This document shows positions 8,420 to 16,732 of a stretch of DNA of 64,000 bases, one piece after another (within the stretch, counting starts at the first letter, position 1; each line of letters starts with the position of its first letter). The position numbers were made by a program, and so were the translations under genes. The stretch comes from Paenibacillus vini. GTDB taxonomy: Bacteria > Bacillota > Bacilli > Paenibacillales > Paenibacillaceae. The notes under the pieces are model-generated. The model saw only the letters and a program-made list of their open reading frames with translations, searched no databases and was not told the origin of the DNA. The stretch is from contig NZ_BOSL01000005.1 in assembly GCF_018403325.1 (NCBI RefSeq), forward strand, positions 62,001 through 126,000. Reading direction: 5' to 3'.

Positions 8420-9013
8420 ATGTCGGAACGTAAAGGGAACAAAAGGAGAACCCTTCGCCGGGGGCGTGTGGGACAGCTTCCGACAGCGGGGCTTTTGCGG
8501 CGAATAGCGGCCGAGATGCTGCCTTTCTATAAGGTGGTGGGGAGGAGTCGCGGTTTTGCCTCGGCCTGGAGCCGGGCTGTCGTCAGGGCTGATTTGGATG
8601 GAATGCAGAAGCTGCTGGGCGCGGTAGCGCCAAGTCTCTCCCGCCGCGGTATGGGTACGAACGGGATCGGCTATTTTATTTCTTTTCCGGCGCCGGGATC
8701 CTATTATTCCTGCGGGATTACGATTCCGCCGGGGAAGGAGCAGTTTCATTTCAATGCGGGTATACACCGGCTGATGGCCCGGGCACTGATTCCCTTTTTT
8801 GGGACAATAGCTTGCGGGCCGCCATATGCCAGGGCGCTTGCCCGGGCGATCTCCAAAAATGACGGGCGGGCCGCCGCCCGCCTGGTGCGATGCAGAGTGA
8901 AGACGAACGCGTTGAAGTCGGTAAGGATCGAAGATGCGGGATTGGTACTGAGTTTCAAGTATCCTTCTAGCAAATATGTGTATTCGCTCTTGTTGTTCCG
9001 GGAATTTAATTGA
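8420..9013 (+). CDS. Hypothetical protein
   Basis: A 197-aa protein starting at the ATG at 8420 behind AGGAGAGG (8404-8411). The first 25 residues are strongly basic (KGNKRRTLRRGR); the rest mixes hydrophobic and basic stretches, with FISFPAPGSYYSCGITIPPG in the middle and a C-terminus ending SLLLFREFN. No known motif or membrane helix is certain. Its stop overlaps the 3' end of the convergent fabH gene by 8 bp, and there is no terminator between the two. I do not recognise a family; coding status rests on the start signal, length and base composition. Related proteins may exist in other Paenibacillaceae. Confidence 0.6.
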   Translation: MSERKGNKRRTLRRGRVGQLPTAGLLRRIAAEMLPFYKVVGRSRGFASAWSRAVVRADLDGMQKLLGAVAPSLSRRGMGTNGIGYFISFPAPGSYYSCGITIPPGKEQFHFNAGIHRLMARALIPFFGTIACGPPYARALARAISKNDGRAAARLVRCRVKTNALKSVRIEDAGLVLSFKYPSSKYVYSLLLFREFN

Positions 9014-9998
9014 TTAGTCCCCAGCGGATTATCATTCCGCAATGAGTCAATCCGCTGCCGAATCCATAGAGCAGGACCCGGTCGCCGGGACTTAATTGAT
9101 TGGCCCGAATTCCGGACTGCAGGGCGAGCGGGATCGAGGCGGACGATGTGTTGCCCATGTCTTGTACGCTCTGCAGCGTTTTGCCCAAAGGAATGCCTGA
9201 TTTCTCGCAGATCGATTCAATCATCCTTAAATTTGCGCTGTGCGGCGCGAACCAGTCGATATCGTCCAAGGTGAGTCCGGCCTGCCCAAGCAGACGTTCG
9301 ATACCCGAAGAAACGGTACGGACGGCCCATTTGAACACTTCGGGTCCGTTCTGAACGATCCGGCCATCGCCCGCAAGGGCATTGCCATCCATTTGGGTCG
9401 AGAGACCTGAACGGTATACATGAATGCCGCCGCTCCCTTGGGTTCCCATCAAGACCGACTCGAAACTCGGCTGGTCAGGGTCATATTCCACCAGGACGGC
9501 TCCGGCACCGTCCCCGAACAGGATACAGGTGCTGCGGTCGGTGTAGTCGGTAATTTTGGACATCGTTTCTCCGCCGAAGACCAGCACTTTTTTATGAAGG
9601 CCCGAGCTGATCATTCCGTTTGCCATATGAAGCCCATAGGTGAAGCCGGCACAGGTGGCGTTCAGGTCGACGGCTCCGGCATGTTCCATTCCGAAATGCT
9701 TTTGGATCCGGCAGGAAACTGTGGGGAAGGAGTAATCGGGAGTCGTCGTTGATACGATAATCAAATCGACATCATCCAGGCTAACCTTAAAAGTGTCGCG
9801 CAAATTTTCTGCGGCCCGGATACATAAATCCGAGGTGAACTCATCCTCAGCGGAAATATGCCGTTCTTTGATGCCGGTTCGCTGCACAATCCATGCGTCG
9901 CTCGTTTCGACGAGCTTTTCCAGATCCTCGTTGGTAAGAATTCGTTCGGGTACATACGTGCCGATTGCGGTAATCCGAGCTTTAGAAGACAAGGTCAC
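9006..9998 (-). CDS. fabH: Beta-ketoacyl-ACP synthase III
   Basis: A 330-aa KAS III. It condenses acetyl- or branched acyl-CoA with malonyl-ACP to start fatty-acid synthesis. The catalytic triad is visible: Cys in DLNATCAGFTYG (near residue 115), His in APHSANLRMIE (near 252) and Asn in MGNTSSASIP (near 282). RTGIKERH near residue 40 is the family N-terminal mark. GTG start at 9998 with AAGGAGT at 10007-10013. It stands alone rather than in a fab cluster, as FabHB-type isoenzymes do in Bacillus. A FapR-like operator overlaps its promoter region, so control by malonyl-CoA is likely. Confidence 0.92.
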   Translation of the reverse strand: MTLSSKARITAIGTYVPERILTNEDLEKLVETSDAWIVQRTGIKERHISAEDEFTSDLCIRAAENLRDTFKVSLDDVDLIIVSTTTPDYSFPTVSCRIQKHFGMEHAGAVDLNATCAGFTYGLHMANGMISSGLHKKVLVFGGETMSKITDYTDRSTCILFGDGAGAVLVEYDPDQPSFESVLMGTQGSGGIHVYRSGLSTQMDGNALAGDGRIVQNGPEVFKWAVRTVSSGIERLLGQAGLTLDDIDWFAPHSANLRMIESICEKSGIPLGKTLQSVQDMGNTSSASIPLALQSGIRANQLSPGDRVLLYGFGSGLTHCGMIIRWGLIN

Positions 9999-10024
9999 GG
10001 CGAGTCACTCCTTTATTCTTAAAT

Positions 10025-10041
10025 TTAGCATCAGGTACTAA
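10025..10041 (-). promoter_or_regulatory. FapR-type operator
   Basis: Minus strand reads TTAGTACCTGATGCTAA, an inverted repeat matching the TTAGTACCT-x-x-TACTAA operator of the lipid-synthesis repressor FapR. A second palindrome, AATACC-A-GGTATT (10040-10052), abuts it. Position is 27-54 bp before the fabH start, right for repression. Identification is by pattern match. Confidence 0.7.
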
Positions 10042-10337
10042 TACCAGGTATTGGTTTAGATTGTAACAGCAATTTGTTTAATTTCCAAGCGGCAAATGTG
10101 GAAACTTGCTCCATAAATTCTATTACACGTTACTGTAGTATTTGAAAGGAAATTCAGAGGATTAGGTTATTATTGCACCTCATTCCTGTTCTCTATGTGA
10201 AAATGGTGAAAAACATGCGAGGTCGGATCCTTACATAAGCGGGTTTCTGGACAAAGTCGACTGGACTGTCGGGAGCGGAGAGGCCGGGAGGATGATATAA
10301 TGAGGGGAGGCAAGGAAAGGAGTGCAGGACTACATTT

Positions 10338-12488
10338 ATGAAAACGTTGGTGTTGGCGGAAAAACCGTCCGTGGCAAGGGAAATTGCCCGGGTGATGGGA
10401 AGCCGCGATAAGCATAAGGGACATTTTGAGGGGCCGAAATATGTCGTGACCTGGGCGCTTGGACATTTGGTCGGTCTGGCCGAACCTGAGGATTACGACG
10501 GCAAGTTCGGAACCTGGTCGCTGGAGGATCTTCCGATTCTTCCGGGGAAAATGAAGCTGAAAGTACTGCGCGAGAGCAGTCATCAGTATAAAGCGGTGCA
10601 GCAGTTGATGCGCCGCCAGGACATCGGCGAGCTGATCGTGGCGACGGATGCCGCGCGGGAAGGCGAATTGCTTGCGAGATGGATCATGGATATGGCGAAA
10701 TGGAACAAGCCGTTCAAGCGGCTGTGGATCTCTTCGCAGACCGACAAAGCTATCAAGGAAGGCTTTGCTTCCTTGAAGCCGGGCGGTCAATTTGACCGGC
10801 TGTATCATTCGGCGCGCTGCCGGGCCGAGGCCGACTGGATGATCGGCCTGAACGTGACGCGGGCGCTGACTTGCAAGTTCGGCGCTCCGCTGTCGGCCGG
10901 ACGCGTTCAGACGCCTACGCTGGGCATGATCATGCAGCGCGAACGCGAGATTTTGTTGTTCCAGTCGGAGGAGTATCAGGTGCTTCGCGCCGATTTGGGC
11001 TCTTTCGAAGCCGTATGGCGCGGTAACGGCGGGGATTCGCGTATTTTTGACGCGGATAAAGCGGCTGGACTGCAGCGTAAGCTGGAGGGACGAAGCGGCA
11101 AGATCATCAAGCTGAACAAGAGCGAGAAGCAGGTGCCGCATCCGCAGGCTTACGACCTGACTGAGCTGCAGCGGGACGCAAACCGAATGCTGGGCTTTTC
11201 CGCGAAGCAGACATCGAATGTGCTCCAGCGCTTGTATGAGCAGCACAAGCTGGTCACCTATCCGCGTACGGACTCGCGTTATCTGACTTCCGATATGGTC
11301 GACACGCTGAAGGAGCGCTTGACCAGCGTTGCCATCGGGCCCTATGCATCGTTAGCGAGACCGTTGCTGCGGAAGCCGCTGCCGGTTAGCAAACGGGTGG
11401 TGGATGACAGCAAGGTTAGCGATCATCATGCCATTATTCCGACGGAGCAAACAGTAATATTGAATGCCTTAAATACAGAGGAACGCAAGCTGTATGATTT
11501 GATCGTACGGCGTTTTATCAGCCTGTTCTATCCGGCGGCCCGGTTCGACAGCGTTGCCGTCGTCCTGGAGGTCGATGGAGAGAAGCTGCACGCCAAAGGC
11601 GTTACCGTGAAGGACAGCGGCTGGAGAGCCGTTTATGACGGGCAGGCGTTCGATGAGTCGGACGACGATGAGAACGAGAACGGGGAAGACCGGGAAGATC
11701 GGGGCGTAGGCACGGGGGCTACGTTGCCAGAGCTGAAGGAAGGCGAGACCGTGACGGTCAAGCGCTGCCGGATCCAGAGCGGACGGACGCAACCGCCGAA
11801 GCGCTATACGGAGGCGGCATTGTTGACGCAGATGGAGAAGCACGGCCTTGGCACGCCGGCGACTCGGGCGGACATTATCGAGAAGCTGGTCAGCTCCGAT
11901 ACGATCGACCGCCAGGGTTCCAGCCTGCATCCTACGGGTAAGGGCAAGCAATTGATCGAGCTGGCCCCAGCCGATCTCCGGTCGCCGGAATTAACTGCGA
12001 AGTGGGAGTCCGAGCTGGAGCGCATCGCCCGCGGGCAAGGCAAGCCGGAGCCTTTTCTAGGCGGAATTCGGGAAATGGCGGAAGTCTTGGTACGCGGGGT
12101 CAAGAACAGCGAGGCTTCGTACAAACCCCATAACGTTTCGAACAGCCATTGTCCGGATTGCGGAACCCGGCTGCTGGAGAAGAAATCGAAACGCGGTCTG
12201 ATGCTGATCTGTCCGAGTGAGGATTGCGGATACCGGCGTTCCGGAGAGAAAAGGCTCTCTAACCGCCGCTGCCCGCAGTGCCACAAGAAGATGGAGATGA
12301 AAGAAGGCAAGGCCGGGCTGTATGTTCAGTGCCTGCCTTGCGGCATCACGGAAACGGTGAATAAAGATTCCAAGCACGTGAACAAGCGGGAGCAGCAAAA
12401 GCTTGTGAAGCAGTACGCCAAGCAGGAAACACTCGGTTCCAATTTAGGCGAGCTGCTTAAAGCGGCTTTGGAGAAAAAAGGCGATTAA
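10338..12488 (+). CDS. topB: DNA topoisomerase III
   Basis: A 716-aa type IA topoisomerase that cuts one DNA strand through a tyrosine and resolves precatenanes and recombination intermediates. TOPRIM domain at the N-terminus (first residues to about 135) with the acidic motif DAAREGEL; active-site Tyr in LVTYPRTDSRYL near residue 312; gate-domain signature GLNVTRALT and SAGRVQTPTLG. The C-terminus has two Cys4 zinc ribbons (CPDCGTRLL... and CPQCHKKM...), as in TopB of Bacillus. An acidic insert (DESDDDENENGEDRED) lies near residue 440. ATG at 10338 with AAAGGAG. A TGATATAAT extended -10 is present at 10294-10301. Confidence 0.95.
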   Translation: MKTLVLAEKPSVAREIARVMGSRDKHKGHFEGPKYVVTWALGHLVGLAEPEDYDGKFGTWSLEDLPILPGKMKLKVLRESSHQYKAVQQLMRRQDIGELIVATDAAREGELLARWIMDMAKWNKPFKRLWISSQTDKAIKEGFASLKPGGQFDRLYHSARCRAEADWMIGLNVTRALTCKFGAPLSAGRVQTPTLGMIMQREREILLFQSEEYQVLRADLGSFEAVWRGNGGDSRIFDADKAAGLQRKLEGRSGKIIKLNKSEKQVPHPQAYDLTELQRDANRMLGFSAKQTSNVLQRLYEQHKLVTYPRTDSRYLTSDMVDTLKERLTSVAIGPYASLARPLLRKPLPVSKRVVDDSKVSDHHAIIPTEQTVILNALNTEERKLYDLIVRRFISLFYPAARFDSVAVVLEVDGEKLHAKGVTVKDSGWRAVYDGQAFDESDDDENENGEDREDRGVGTGATLPELKEGETVTVKRCRIQSGRTQPPKRYTEAALLTQMEKHGLGTPATRADIIEKLVSSDTIDRQGSSLHPTGKGKQLIELAPADLRSPELTAKWESELERIARGQGKPEPFLGGIREMAEVLVRGVKNSEASYKPHNVSNSHCPDCGTRLLEKKSKRGLMLICPSEDCGYRRSGEKRLSNRRCPQCHKKMEMKEGKAGLYVQCLPCGITETVNKDSKHVNKREQQKLVKQYAKQETLGSNLGELLKAALEKKGD

Positions 12489-12558
12489 CCCTCCGAGATA
12501 TCTTTTTTTCGAATAAAAGGTAAATACGCTCGGGATGCTAAAGCCGGGAGGTGATCTT

Positions 12559-12696
12559 ATGCCGCACAACAAAGCTGAGAAGACCCAGAACCGGCAGAAC
12601 AAATCCAGTATCTTGGAGGAAAGCATTTCGCTAAAGCCCAAGAAGCAGGCGGAATACCCGCCAAGCCTGAACGAAATTCCGAAGCAGGAGTCCTGA
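12559..12696 (+). CDS. Small hypothetical protein, 45 aa
   Basis: ATG at 12559 is preceded by a strong GGGAGGTGAT site (12547-12555). The product is hydrophilic and rich in Lys, Gln, Asn, Glu and Ser, starting MPHNKAEKTQNRQNKSS and ending EIPKQES. A good terminator follows 11 bp downstream. Disordered small proteins like this are common in spore-formers (some are small acid-soluble spore proteins), but no family mark is present, so no role is proposed. Confidence 0.6.
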   Translation: MPHNKAEKTQNRQNKSSILEESISLKPKKQAEYPPSLNEIPKQES

Positions 12697-12705
12697 GGGC
12701 ATGCA

Positions 12706-12732
12706 GTGCTCCCCGCGAGGGGAGCTTTTTAA
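12706..12732 (+). terminator. Rho-independent terminator
   Basis: GCTCCCC-GCGA-GGGGAGC followed by TTTTT (12709-12731). Confidence 0.85.
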
Positions 12733-12805
12733 TTGAAAGAGATAGGAGTATAATGGAGTCAGGAAGGCGAATGCCTGTAAGGCCGGGCGCGAGGAGGCGG
12801 AAGAT

Positions 12806-13069
12806 ATGCGGTTAGGGCTTTTGATCTGGTTTATTTTTATCAATTTCGTGGCCTATATCGTGATGTCCGACGACAAGCGGCGGGCCAGGCAGAGGAAAGA
12901 ACGGATTCCCGAGAAGACACTGTTCTTGCTTGCCGCCATCGGCGGAGCGCTGGGTATACTGCTGGCGATGAACATGAAACGTCATAAGACGAAGCATGCC
13001 AGTTTCCGTATCGGGGTGCCGCTGCTCCTGCTGCTCAATGCCGTGCTTTACGGTTATTTTTTGACCTGA
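12806..13069 (+). CDS. DUF1294 membrane protein
   Basis: An 87-aa protein with three hydrophobic helices. The family marks are present: an N-terminal helix followed by SDDKRRARQ, then RIPEKTLFLLAAIGGALG and a KRHKTKH segment before the last helix. DUF1294 proteins (YdzA-like in Bacillus) are small inner-membrane proteins of unknown function. ATG at 12806 after GAGGAGG. Stands alone between a small ORF and the UspA gene. Confidence 0.85.
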   Translation: MRLGLLIWFIFINFVAYIVMSDDKRRARQRKERIPEKTLFLLAAIGGALGILLAMNMKRHKTKHASFRIGVPLLLLLNAVLYGYFLT

Positions 13070-13160
13070 CGGCCTTCCGTCATTGCAGCTTTATTCGTTT
13101 CATACTGAGTTTCGAACGTTTAATGGTGTACATACTTTTAGAGAAGAGGGGTGCGTTCCT

Positions 13161-13595
13161 ATGTTATTTTCTAAAATTGTAGCCGCCTATGACGGTTCCA
13201 AAGCTTCCAACAAAGCGCTTGATAAGGCCATCGATCTGGTTAAGGTCACGCCTGGAGCGACGCTTGAGGTGCTGCATGTGTTCGATTTTCCGCGATTTTA
13301 TGTGGCGGAGGGCTTTGCTCCTATTCCTGCTTCGGTAAACCAGGATTTTTACGAGTTGGCCGAGAAAACGGTTGAGGAAGCGAAGAACCGGCTCGAAGCG
13401 GCCGGCGTAACCGCCAAGGTCGAAATGCTCCAGGGAGCTCCTGCTGAAGGGATCCTCGATTATGTGAAAAAGCACGACAGCGACATCATCATCATCGGCA
13501 GCCGCGGTCTTGGCGGCATCCGTGAATTCGTGCTTGGCAGCGTCAGCCATAATGTCGTTCAGCATGCCCGGATTCCGGTGCTTGTTGTGAAATAA
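13161..13595 (+). CDS. Universal stress protein, UspA family
   Basis: A 144-aa single Usp domain. N-terminus FSKIVAAYDGSKAS is the first strand and adenine-binding Asp; the C-terminal loop IIGSRGLGG-x9-GSVS fits the ATP-binding G-2x-G-9x-G(S/T) pattern. Such proteins are soluble dimers that bind ATP and are induced under stress; the exact role here is unknown. The frame is open from 13083, but the ATG at 13161 has GAAGAGGGG upstream and matches the family start. A terminator follows directly. Confidence 0.92.
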   Translation: MLFSKIVAAYDGSKASNKALDKAIDLVKVTPGATLEVLHVFDFPRFYVAEGFAPIPASVNQDFYELAEKTVEEAKNRLEAAGVTAKVEMLQGAPAEGILDYVKKHDSDIIIIGSRGLGGIREFVLGSVSHNVVQHARIPVLVVK

Positions 13596-13608
13596 ATAAG
13601 TGAGTTGA

Positions 13609-13641
13609 AAGGAACGCCGGTGATCGGTGTTCCTTTTTTTG
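13609..13641 (+). terminator. Rho-independent terminator of the UspA gene
   Basis: AGGAACGCCG-GTGA-TCGGTGTTCCT followed by seven T. Confidence 0.85.
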
Positions 13642-13657
13642 TAGTATCCTCCGCCCG

Positions 13658-13885
13658 CCGCTAACGGACATGAGAGCCCTTAAACCTCATAAATTCGCTT
13701 GTTTTGGAAACTAACAGACACCAGAGCCCTTAAGTTGGTGGGATCATTCACTTTTTGAGCGAAAGGAGGCCAATAAGGTCATCTGTGTCCGTTATCGCGG
13801 CGAATATGGCATTTTTGGCGATTTAGCGGCTCGTATGTCCGTTAGAAATGTGAAGAGACTTGGCGTCGGAAATTTGGGCAGGGTA
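13658..13885. repeat. Four-palindrome array (TAACGGACA type), copy 1 of a tandem pair
   Basis: Four 21-bp units start at 13662, 13712, 13774 and 13824 (distances 50, 62, 50). Units 1-2 read TAACGGACA...CCCTTA and units 3-4 read the other way, TAAGG/TAGCGG...TGTCCGTTA. The whole 228-bp block recurs 280 bp downstream with no net length change. No ORF. A sequence TTGGCGTCGGAAATTTGGGC follows unit 4 in both copies. Confidence 0.85.
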
Positions 13886-13937
13886 CGTGAGCGGAGCAGA
13901 ATAGGGGCTAATTCAACTTCAACCTTGGCAGCCAGTC

Positions 13938-14165
13938 CCGCTAACGGACAGGAGAGCCCTTAAACCCCGCAAATTCGCTGGTTCTGGAATTTAACGGACA
14001 CCAGAGCCCTTAAGTTGGTGGAATCTGTAACTTTTTGAGCGAAAGGAGGCCAATAAGGTCATCTGTGTCCGTTAGCGTTGCGAATAGGTGGTTTTTTGTG
14101 ATTTAGCGGCTCGTATGTCCGTTAGAAATGTGAAGAGACTTGGCGTCGGAAATTTGGGCAGGGTG
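13938..14165. repeat. Four-palindrome array (TAACGGACA type), copy 2
   Basis: Second copy of the 228-bp block; units start at 13942, 13992, 14054 and 14104, each exactly 280 bp after its counterpart. Unit 2 here has the intact TAACGGACA where copy 1 has TAACAGACA, and the spacers differ at scattered bases. Confidence 0.85.
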
Positions 14166-14290
14166 CAGGAGTAAAAGTAGAGTAAGAGTGAAGTAAGCGT
14201 AGAATAAAAGCGGAATGAGAGTAAGTGTAGGAGTAGATACAGACGCAGGTGCAGGGGAGGTACGTACATAAGTAAGTGCAAGTAACGTTA
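14164..14290. repeat. Purine-rich low-complexity tract
   Basis: Degenerate repeats of GTA(A/G)(G/A) and GTAAGTG/GTAGGAGTA type fill this stretch (for example 14175-14235). It follows copy 2 of the array directly and contains no ORF with a start signal. Confidence 0.6.
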
Positions 14291-14437
14291 CCCCTGTGCA
14301 CCAAGGTAAATCCAACCTCGACTATAGTAGGGGCTCCTCGTTCCCAAGCAGCCGCTCCCCTTAATCAAATACGTCGGCAAAAAAGACAAGCTACCAGGCA
14401 CCAATAGTAGGCTATCGGTTATAACATTACGGAAAAG

Positions 14438-14473
14438 ACGAACATTCGGTTTTGGCATTATTTTAATGTTCGT
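14438..14473 (+). promoter_or_regulatory. PurR operator (paired PurBoxes)
   Basis: CGAACATT (14439-14446) and its exact inverse AATGTTCG (14465-14472), 18 bp apart, lie in an A/T context as in the Bacillus PurR operator pairs, just before the -35 box of the pur operon. PurR represses until PRPP rises. Confidence 0.85.
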
Positions 14474-14480
14474 GTTTTAG

Positions 14481-14510
14481 TTGACATCCTTTGTTCGGGA
14501 TTGGTACACT
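14481..14510 (+). promoter_or_regulatory. Promoter of the pur operon
   Basis: TTGACA (14481-14486) and TACACT (14505-14510), 18 bp apart, located between the PurR operator and the riboswitch. Confidence 0.8.
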
Positions 14511-14548
14511 AGAGGTGAAGCGGGAAACCGCAAAATCAGTTGAATAAT

Positions 14549-14621
14549 TATCTCGTATAAAGCCGGGGATAAGGCCCGGAAGTTTCTACCTGAAAACCGT
14601 AAATTTTCGGACTACGAGTGA
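14549..14621 (+). ncRNA. Guanine-sensing purine riboswitch
   Basis: The aptamer is visible: P1 strands CTCGTA (14552-14557) and TACGAG (14613-14618), P2 CCGGGGATAAGGCCCGG, the core AAGTTTCTACC, and P3 ACCGTAAATTTTCGG. The discriminator in GGACTACG is C, which binds guanine/hypoxanthine; adenine riboswitches carry T there. It sits about 320 nt before purE. Together with the terminator at 14789 it should stop transcription when guanine is plentiful. Confidence 0.93.
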
Positions 14622-14788
14622 ATGCGTCAATGTTAAGTGCGTGTTCAGTGGGCGGAGCAGCTCGATTTGGAGCGGCAGCTTGTTGAACAACCTCTTTCGA
14701 ATAGGCTGCTCCTTGGGACAATGTATTCAGCGATGGCCCAGACCGCGCATGGTCAGGCAATTGCAGATCAGGCGGCACATTCACACGG

Positions 14789-14839
14789 GTCCGGAGCTTT
14801 GAAAATACATGTTATTTTCATGGTATCCCGGACTTTTTT
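14789..14839 (+). terminator. Riboswitch-controlled terminator of the pur leader
   Basis: GTCCGG (14789-14794) pairs with CCGGAC (14828-14833); inside, TGAAAATA pairs with TATTTTCA; six T follow. About 170 nt separate it from the aptamer, an unusually long expression platform, and that spacer (14622-14788) contains no ORF with a ribosome site. Confidence 0.85.
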
Positions 14840-14939
14840 GTTGGGCCGGGGGCCTTCTGTAAGTTAATTAAAGGTTGTGTATATTCGGGCCGGGGAATCG
14901 TTTTGGTCCGCGATAAAACATAGAAAGTGGGTTATAGCG

Positions 14940-15446
14940 ATGTCAGCACAGGTAGCAGTAATTATGGGCAGTAAATCGGATTGGGAAACGATGTCCCATG
15001 CATGCGTCGTTTTGGAGGAGTTGGGAATTCCTTACGAGAAGCAAGTGGTATCTGCTCACCGTACACCGGATCTCATGTTTGAATTCGCGGAGAATGCGGC
15101 CCGGCGCGGTTTGAAAGTTATTATTGCCGGCGCTGGGGGCGCGGCGCATTTACCAGGAATGGTTGCGGCAAAGACTCTACTGCCGGTCATCGGCGTTCCC
15201 GTTAAGTCGAAGGCGCTGAAGGGACTTGATTCGCTGCTCTCGATCGTACAGATGCCTGGCGGCATCCCGGTAGCGACCGTCGCGATCGGCAAAGCGGGAG
15301 CGACGAACGCCGGGCTGCTCGCGGCACAGATGCTTGGCGCGTTCGATCCGGAGCTGGCCGGGCGGCTGCAGGAACGCCGCGACCGGCAGCGCGACGCGGT
15401 GCTGGCAAGCAGCAGCGAGCTGGTGCTTGAAACGGAGAAGCAATGA
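14940..15446 (+). CDS. purE: N5-carboxyaminoimidazole ribonucleotide mutase
   Basis: A 168-aa class I PurE. It moves the carboxyl group of N5-CAIR to give CAIR. Family marks are GSKSDWETM near the start, VVSAHRTPD near residue 40 (His is catalytic) and [13 protein letters not shown] near residue 68. First gene of the pur cluster, downstream of PurR box, promoter and riboswitch. ATG at 14940; the ribosome site is weak (AAAGTGGG). Its last 4 bp overlap purK, so the two enzymes that work in series are translationally coupled. Confidence 0.96.
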   Translation: MSAQVAVIMGSKSDWETMSHACVVLEELGIPYEKQVVSAHRTPDLMFEFAENAARRGLKVIIAGAGGAAHLPGMVAAKTLLPVIGVPVKSKALKGLDSLLSIVQMPGGIPVATVAIGKAGATNAGLLAAQMLGAFDPELAGRLQERRDRQRDAVLASSSELVLETEKQ

Positions 15447-16732
15447 GCGCGGCGGAACAGCGGGGGCAGGCGCTTGGCAGCAACGGCGGAGAGCCTAGCG
15501 CGCTGAAGGCGAAGCAAGCGGCGGTAATCGCGCCGGGCTCGACGATCGGCGTACTTGGCGGCGGCCAGCTTGGCCGGATGATGGCGCTGGCCGGAAGCAA
15601 CCTCGGCTACCGCTTCGTCACGCTGGATCCGACGCCGGAGTCGCCGTGCGGACAGGTCGCCGGGCAAATCGTAGCCGGTTACGGCGACATAGAAGCGGCC
15701 CGGGAGCTCGCGGCGCGTGCCGACGTCATCACGTATGAGTTTGAGAACGTGGATGCGGGCGTAGCCGCGCTGCTGGAAGAGCAGTCATACGTGCCGCAAG
15801 GCAGCCGATTGCTCTACACGACGCAGCATCGGCTGCGCGAGAAGCGCGCGATTGAAGCGGCGGGCGCCAAAGTGGCGCCGTACGCGGAGATCGGCAGCGA
15901 GGAAGATTTGCGGGCGGCCGCAGCCCGGCTGGGGATACCGGCCGTTCTTAAAACGGCCACCGGCGGTTACGACGGCAAAGGACAATGGGTCATCCGCTCC
16001 GAAGGAGAGATTGGCCCGGCCTACGCCGAGTTGAGTCGTGCGGGGACGGAATTGGTGCTGGAGCAGTTCATTACTTTCGAGAAGGAACTGTCGGTCATTG
16101 CGGCGCGCAGCCCGCGCGGCGAAATTCGGACTTTCCCGGTGGCGGAGAACATTCATGTGGACAACATTCTGCATGCGTCCATCGTTCCGGCCCGGGCCGA
16201 GGAACGGATTCTGCGGGAAGCGGAACGGCTGGCCGCCCGGATCGCGGAGTCGATGGAAGCGGTCGGGCTGCTCGCGGTTGAGCTGTTCCTGACGGGGGAC
16301 GGAGAACTTTACGTCAATGAATTGGCGCCGCGCCCACATAATTCGGGCCACTACACGATGGAAGCCTGCAATACTTCGCAGTTCGAGCAGCATGTGCGGG
16401 CGATATGCAACCTGCCGCTGGGCGATCCGTCGCTGCGGACACCGGTCGTTATGGTCAATGTCCTGGGCGAGCATCTGGATGCGGTGACGGAAGCCGTAAC
16501 CACCGATTGCTGGTTGCCGGAATTGGGCGACTCGAACTCAGCTTTAACGCCCGGAGCGAGCGCCGCAAGTAATGCGACTGGATTTCACGTGGTTCCGAAA
16601 GTACACTTATATGGAAAGAACGGCTCGGCCCCCAAACGTAAAATGGGACATATCAACCTGCTTTGCGGGGATGTTCGGGACGGACTGGATTTTATACAGC
16701 AAACCAATATTTGGAGGAATCAAAACTCATGA
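15443..16732 (+). CDS. purK: N5-carboxyaminoimidazole ribonucleotide synthase
   Basis: A 429-aa ATP-grasp enzyme that carboxylates AIR with bicarbonate and ATP, handing N5-CAIR to PurE. Marks: GGGQLGRMM near residue 37, [10 protein letters not shown], the ATP-binding [13 protein letters not shown] near 172, and the C-terminal [13 protein letters not shown] near 293. The N-terminus carries about 30 extra polar residues before the first strand, and a Ser/Ala-rich insert (near 370) precedes the last strand; both are tolerated family variations. It overlaps purB at the stop (ATGA). Confidence 0.95.
   Translation: MSAAEQRGQALGSNGGEPSALKAKQAAVIAPGSTIGVLGGGQLGRMMALAGSNLGYRFVTLDPTPESPCGQVAGQIVAGYGDIEAARELAARADVITYEFENVDAGVAALLEEQSYVPQGSRLLYTTQHRLREKRAIEAAGAKVAPYAEIGSEEDLRAAAARLGIPAVLKTATGGYDGKGQWVIRSEGEIGPAYAELSRAGTELVLEQFITFEKELSVIAARSPRGEIRTFPVAENIHVDNILHASIVPARAEERILREAERLAARIAESMEAVGLLAVELFLTGDGELYVNELAPRPHNSGHYTMEACNTSQFEQHVRAICNLPLGDPSLRTPVVMVNVLGEHLDAVTEAVTTDCWLPELGDSNSALTPGASAASNATGFHVVPKVHLYGKNGSAPKRKMGHINLLCGDVRDGLDFIQQTNIWRNQNS

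Noticed and set aside
13658-14165. CRISPR array
   Set aside because: Repeats are 50-62 bp apart and palindromic with changing orientation; units are not identical and no cas gene is near.
14637-14867. 76-aa open frame in the pur leader
   Set aside because: Covers the riboswitch platform and terminator; no ribosome site.
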